Positions 61,777-64,000 of a stretch of 64,000 bases of DNA are shown here, in pieces. Numbering within the stretch: position 1 is the first letter of the stretch; every line of letters starts with the position of its first letter. The DNA is taken from the NCBI RefSeq assembly GCF_900188175.1, contig NZ_FZOQ01000001.1, positions 372,001 to 436,000 on the forward strand. Reading direction: 5' to 3'. The position numbers and the translations under genes were made by a program. The DNA comes from Pontibacter ummariensis (GTDB lineage: Bacteria; Bacteroidota; Bacteroidia; Cytophagales; Hymenobacteraceae). Under the pieces are notes generated by a model, which was given only the letters and a program-made list of their open reading frames with translations, made no database searches and was not told the origin of the DNA.

Positions 61777-62451
61777 CTAGTACCAGAGGCTGCCTGGGCC
61801 GTAACTGCCAAATCCAGGATTGTAAAAAGGACTTGCGAAGGGAGAAGCGCCTTCTGAGTAGCGTACCCCGCCTGTTACCGAGAAATTCTCAGTGATCTTA
61901 TACGTCGCCCTGAAGTCGGCACCAAAGCGGCCCGGGCTGTACAGGTTATAGCCCAGGTTCTGTGTAGGCATATTGGAGAAGTCTTTCCAGATGTTGCCGC
62001 TCAGGATCAGCCTGTCGCTTGCCAGGTAGTCCACGCCAACGCTGGCCAGATAGTGGCTACCGCCGTTGTTACGGTAAAGTACAGTGGTGCCCTCCGGTGA
62101 AGTCACCGAGGTGTTGTAGTTCGACACGTTCATGTAAGTCAGGCTGGCATTTACCCGGAACCGGTTATTTACCTGGTAGCGCACAGACGGCTCTACATAG
62201 GTCGCGTTTCCGAAGCCATTGCTGAAGCTGGCACCCATTGAAAGGTTATAGCTCAGTTTTGGGCCTGCCCAGGAAGGCTTTTCCTTTGCTGTTGCTTCTG
62301 CCTCAGGTGCTGTCGCCATCACGGAAGCAGGGCTTGCCGAAATGGCTGGCACAGGGGCTGCATCCAGGCTGGGCTTTGTGTCCTGTGCCACGGCCTGGCC
62401 TGTGGACCAAAGCAGACTGACTGCTAGTATTGTTCTAAAGATGTTTTTCAC
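61777..62451 (-). CDS. Outer-membrane barrel-like secreted protein
   Basis: A 224-residue protein: signal peptide (hydrophobic to about 20, ending VAQ), then an Ala/Pro/Ser-rich linker (DAAPVPAISASPASVMATAPEAEATAKEK) of about 35 residues, then a series of amphipathic strands (LSYNLSMGASFSNGF, VNNRFRVNASLTYMNVSNY, ADFRATYKITENFSVTGGVRYS). It is probably an outer-membrane beta-barrel with a periplasmic stalk. The last strands end YGPGSLWY, so the barrel is complete at the C-terminus. No partner is evident. Confidence 0.72.
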   Translation of the reverse strand: MKNIFRTILAVSLLWSTGQAVAQDTKPSLDAAPVPAISASPASVMATAPEAEATAKEKPSWAGPKLSYNLSMGASFSNGFGNATYVEPSVRYQVNNRFRVNASLTYMNVSNYNTSVTSPEGTTVLYRNNGGSHYLASVGVDYLASDRLILSGNIWKDFSNMPTQNLGYNLYSPGRFGADFRATYKITENFSVTGGVRYSEGASPFASPFYNPGFGSYGPGSLWY

Positions 62452-62568
62452 GTGAAATGGCTGTTGTGTGTCGCTTTAACTAAGTTACGTGTAACCTTGT
62501 TCAAAAGCAACAGATTGTCTGTTATCTACTCTGCAGAACGTACTTTTAGGCACATTGTTGTCTGTACC

Positions 62569-64000
62569 TTAGATGACAGCCTTGGAACCCAGCCAGGCCT
62601 GGCGGTAACGCTCCATCTCGGGGGTGAGCTGCTTTCCGATGCTCTCATAGGGCACCACCTCCAAGGTCGGCACTTCATCCAGTACAATGGTCGCCTCACG
62701 GGTTTCCCCGAGTCGATTAAAGGTAATGGGCAGGCTATCGCCCGGCTTATGGGCACGCAGTACTTTCTTCAGGTCTTTCTCTGTCCGGATCTTCTGCCCA
62801 TCCAGGGTTAGGATAATATCGGTGCGGTCGAGGCCGGCTTCGTATGCGGCAGAGTTAACCAGGGTGCCCGATGCAAGTGCAGCCCCTTCTTTCCCGAAGT
62901 TCAGGGCTACCATGCCAATCGTAGCCTCTCCTGGCTTGGCCTTACGAAGCTCTAAGCCCGCCTTGGCTAGCAATGGGGCAAAATCCGGTAACTGGGAGCC
63001 ATAAATGCTGTTACGAAAGAAGGAGGATGCCCAGGTTTTGTCGCCGGATACCTCCGCCAGGGTTTCCTCCAGGTCAGCGAGGGTATAGGGTTTTTCCGGA
63101 GCACCGTACTTGCGCCAGAGCGCCTGCATGTAGTCGTCCAGCGTTTTGTCGTACTGCTGGCGCAGGATCATATCCAGTGCCAGACCGGTCATGCTACCAT
63201 AGGTGTAGTAGGAGACAAAGGTATTGTGGCGGTTTACAGGGTCTACGGAACGGGCAGCATCCACAAAGGGCGCCTGCATGCTCATTTCTGCCAGGCTGTG
63301 GTACTGGCGACCAGGTGAGAGCAGTACGTAGTTCAGGTCTCCGGCGAGGTCGGAAGCGTACTTCTTGATGTCGAAAATACCGCTGCGGGCCATGGTCATG
63401 TCGCCATAGTAGCTGGTGAAGCCTTCTGCCAGCCACAGGGCATCCGACATGTTGGCCTCCTGAAAGTTAAAGGGCTCCAGGGCTTTCGGGCGGATGCGCT
63501 CTACGTTCCAGGCGTGAAACTTCTCGTGCGACACGGTGTTGAGCAGGCTGCTCATGGCGGCAGACAACGGCCGGGAGCTCGTGAGGATAGTAGAGTTACG
63601 GTGCTCCATCCCGTCACCCACGGCTTGCGGCATGTAGCAGGCAACAAAAGTATAACGGCCGAAGTCGTAGTCTGGCAACTGACCGTATACGGCACGCTGT
63701 TCTGCCACTATCTTTTTAGTCTTGGCCACATACTCCTGAAACTGAGCGTCGGTGCCTGGGTGGTGCATCGCCACCTGGATGGTTTTGGTCTTGCCATTCT
63801 CGTTTACCGTCCATTCTGCCAGATCGAAGTCGCTCAGCTCCGTGGGACTGTCCATCAGGTACTGGAAGTTGGGGGCGTAGTAGGTATTTCCCTGCTCTTT
63901 CTTTAACTGTGTCGCTACTTTCCAGTTCTTCCCTTCCGGTATCTGAAAAGTCACGTACGCAGGTGCCTTTTCAAAGCCCTTGGCATACATCAGGGTGGCA
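62569..64000 (-). CDS. M61 family peptidase with PDZ domain (partial, runs off edge)
   Basis: The 3' part of a minus-strand gene that continues past the right edge. The visible 476 codons hold the M61 glycyl aminopeptidase-like catalytic region, with the zinc motif HEKFHAWNVERIRP and the second Glu in WLAEGFTSYYGDM, and a PDZ domain at the C-terminus (GTLVNSAAYEAGLDRTDIILTLDGQKI). The family cleaves N-terminal glycine-type residues from peptides; periplasmic location is likely, but the signal peptide lies outside the window. The N-terminal part must be read from the neighbouring sequence. Confidence 0.92.
   Translation of the reverse strand, partial: ATLMYAKGFEKAPAYVTFQIPEGKNWKVATQLKKEQGNTYYAPNFQYLMDSPTELSDFDLAEWTVNENGKTKTIQVAMHHPGTDAQFQEYVAKTKKIVAEQRAVYGQLPDYDFGRYTFVACYMPQAVGDGMEHRNSTILTSSRPLSAAMSSLLNTVSHEKFHAWNVERIRPKALEPFNFQEANMSDALWLAEGFTSYYGDMTMARSGIFDIKKYASDLAGDLNYVLLSPGRQYHSLAEMSMQAPFVDAARSVDPVNRHNTFVSYYTYGSMTGLALDMILRQQYDKTLDDYMQALWRKYGAPEKPYTLADLEETLAEVSGDKTWASSFFRNSIYGSQLPDFAPLLAKAGLELRKAKPGEATIGMVALNFGKEGAALASGTLVNSAAYEAGLDRTDIILTLDGQKIRTEKDLKKVLRAHKPGDSLPITFNRLGETREATIVLDEVPTLEVVPYESIGKQLTPEMERYRQAWLGSKAVI

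Overview
The window reads as chromosomal DNA of a Bacteroidota bacterium, most likely class Cytophagia, and I would guess the Hymenobacteraceae (Pontibacter/Rufibacter-like). The evidence is a giant surface protein ending in a gliding-motility-type type IX secretion (T9SS) C-terminal domain with a PorP/SprF gene directly after it, several promoters of the Bacteroidota form TTTG-N17-21-TAnnTTTG, DUF2911, DUF819 and M49-like proteins typical of the phylum, many lipoproteins, and moderate GC by eye. No rRNA, tRNA, IS element, phage gene or CRISPR array was seen. The genus is inference.

Layout. 1-2.6 kb: a DUF819 membrane protein and an SH3/NlpC-P60 lipoprotein. 2.9-8.6 kb (minus): a complete tripartite RND efflux operon (adaptor, pump, TolC-like channel), separated from the peptidase by a perfect 64-bp palindrome. 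8.8-14.1 kb: an alkyltransferase-like protein without its catalytic Cys, a DUF1579-like secreted protein, a LytS/LytR-type two-component pair, a cupin, ferritin and a thioredoxin-like 2Fe-2S protein. 14.2-15.8 kb (minus): two tandem Gly-rich secreted paralogues, the upstream one broken by an in-frame TAA at codon 33. 16-25.3 kb: MtfA-like peptidase, glycosyltransferase, M13 metallopeptidase, cyclophilin, subtilisin, GNAT, quinone oxidoreductase-like enzyme, acyl-CoA-binding protein, DUF2007 and CDGSH proteins. 25.4-30.1 kb: a lipoprotein, a large GAF protein, a secreted protein and a 58-aa hydrophilic small protein.

30.7-40.1 kb is the most distinctive part: a 2791-residue repeat adhesin with about 15 Ig-like units, containing a 692-bp segment present twice with about seven differences, followed by PorP/SprF. 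The adhesin would cross the outer membrane through the T9SS, with PorP/SprF as its partner. 40.2-49.4 kb: deoxynucleoside kinase, lipoproteins, an M49-like metallohydrolase, a hydrolase/small protein/FAD oxidoreductase operon, and several small or uncharacterised genes, including a 27-aa membrane ORF.

49.8-54.3 kb is a likely transport and processing unit: a PIG-L deacetylase with a ThuA-like C-terminal domain, a 49-aa single-span membrane protein, and a sodium:solute symporter whose start overlaps the small gene by ATGA. 54.4-64 kb (minus): methyltransferase, DUF2911 protein, two barrel-like proteins, an ABC exporter, a second sodium:solute symporter, a metallo-beta-lactamase-fold hydrolase, and an M61 peptidase that runs off the right edge.

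The window is mostly housekeeping and envelope functions. The best leads for something new are the adhesin duplication, the coupled small protein and symporter, and the Gly-rich pair with its nonsense codon. I do not see a clear new defence or mobile system.
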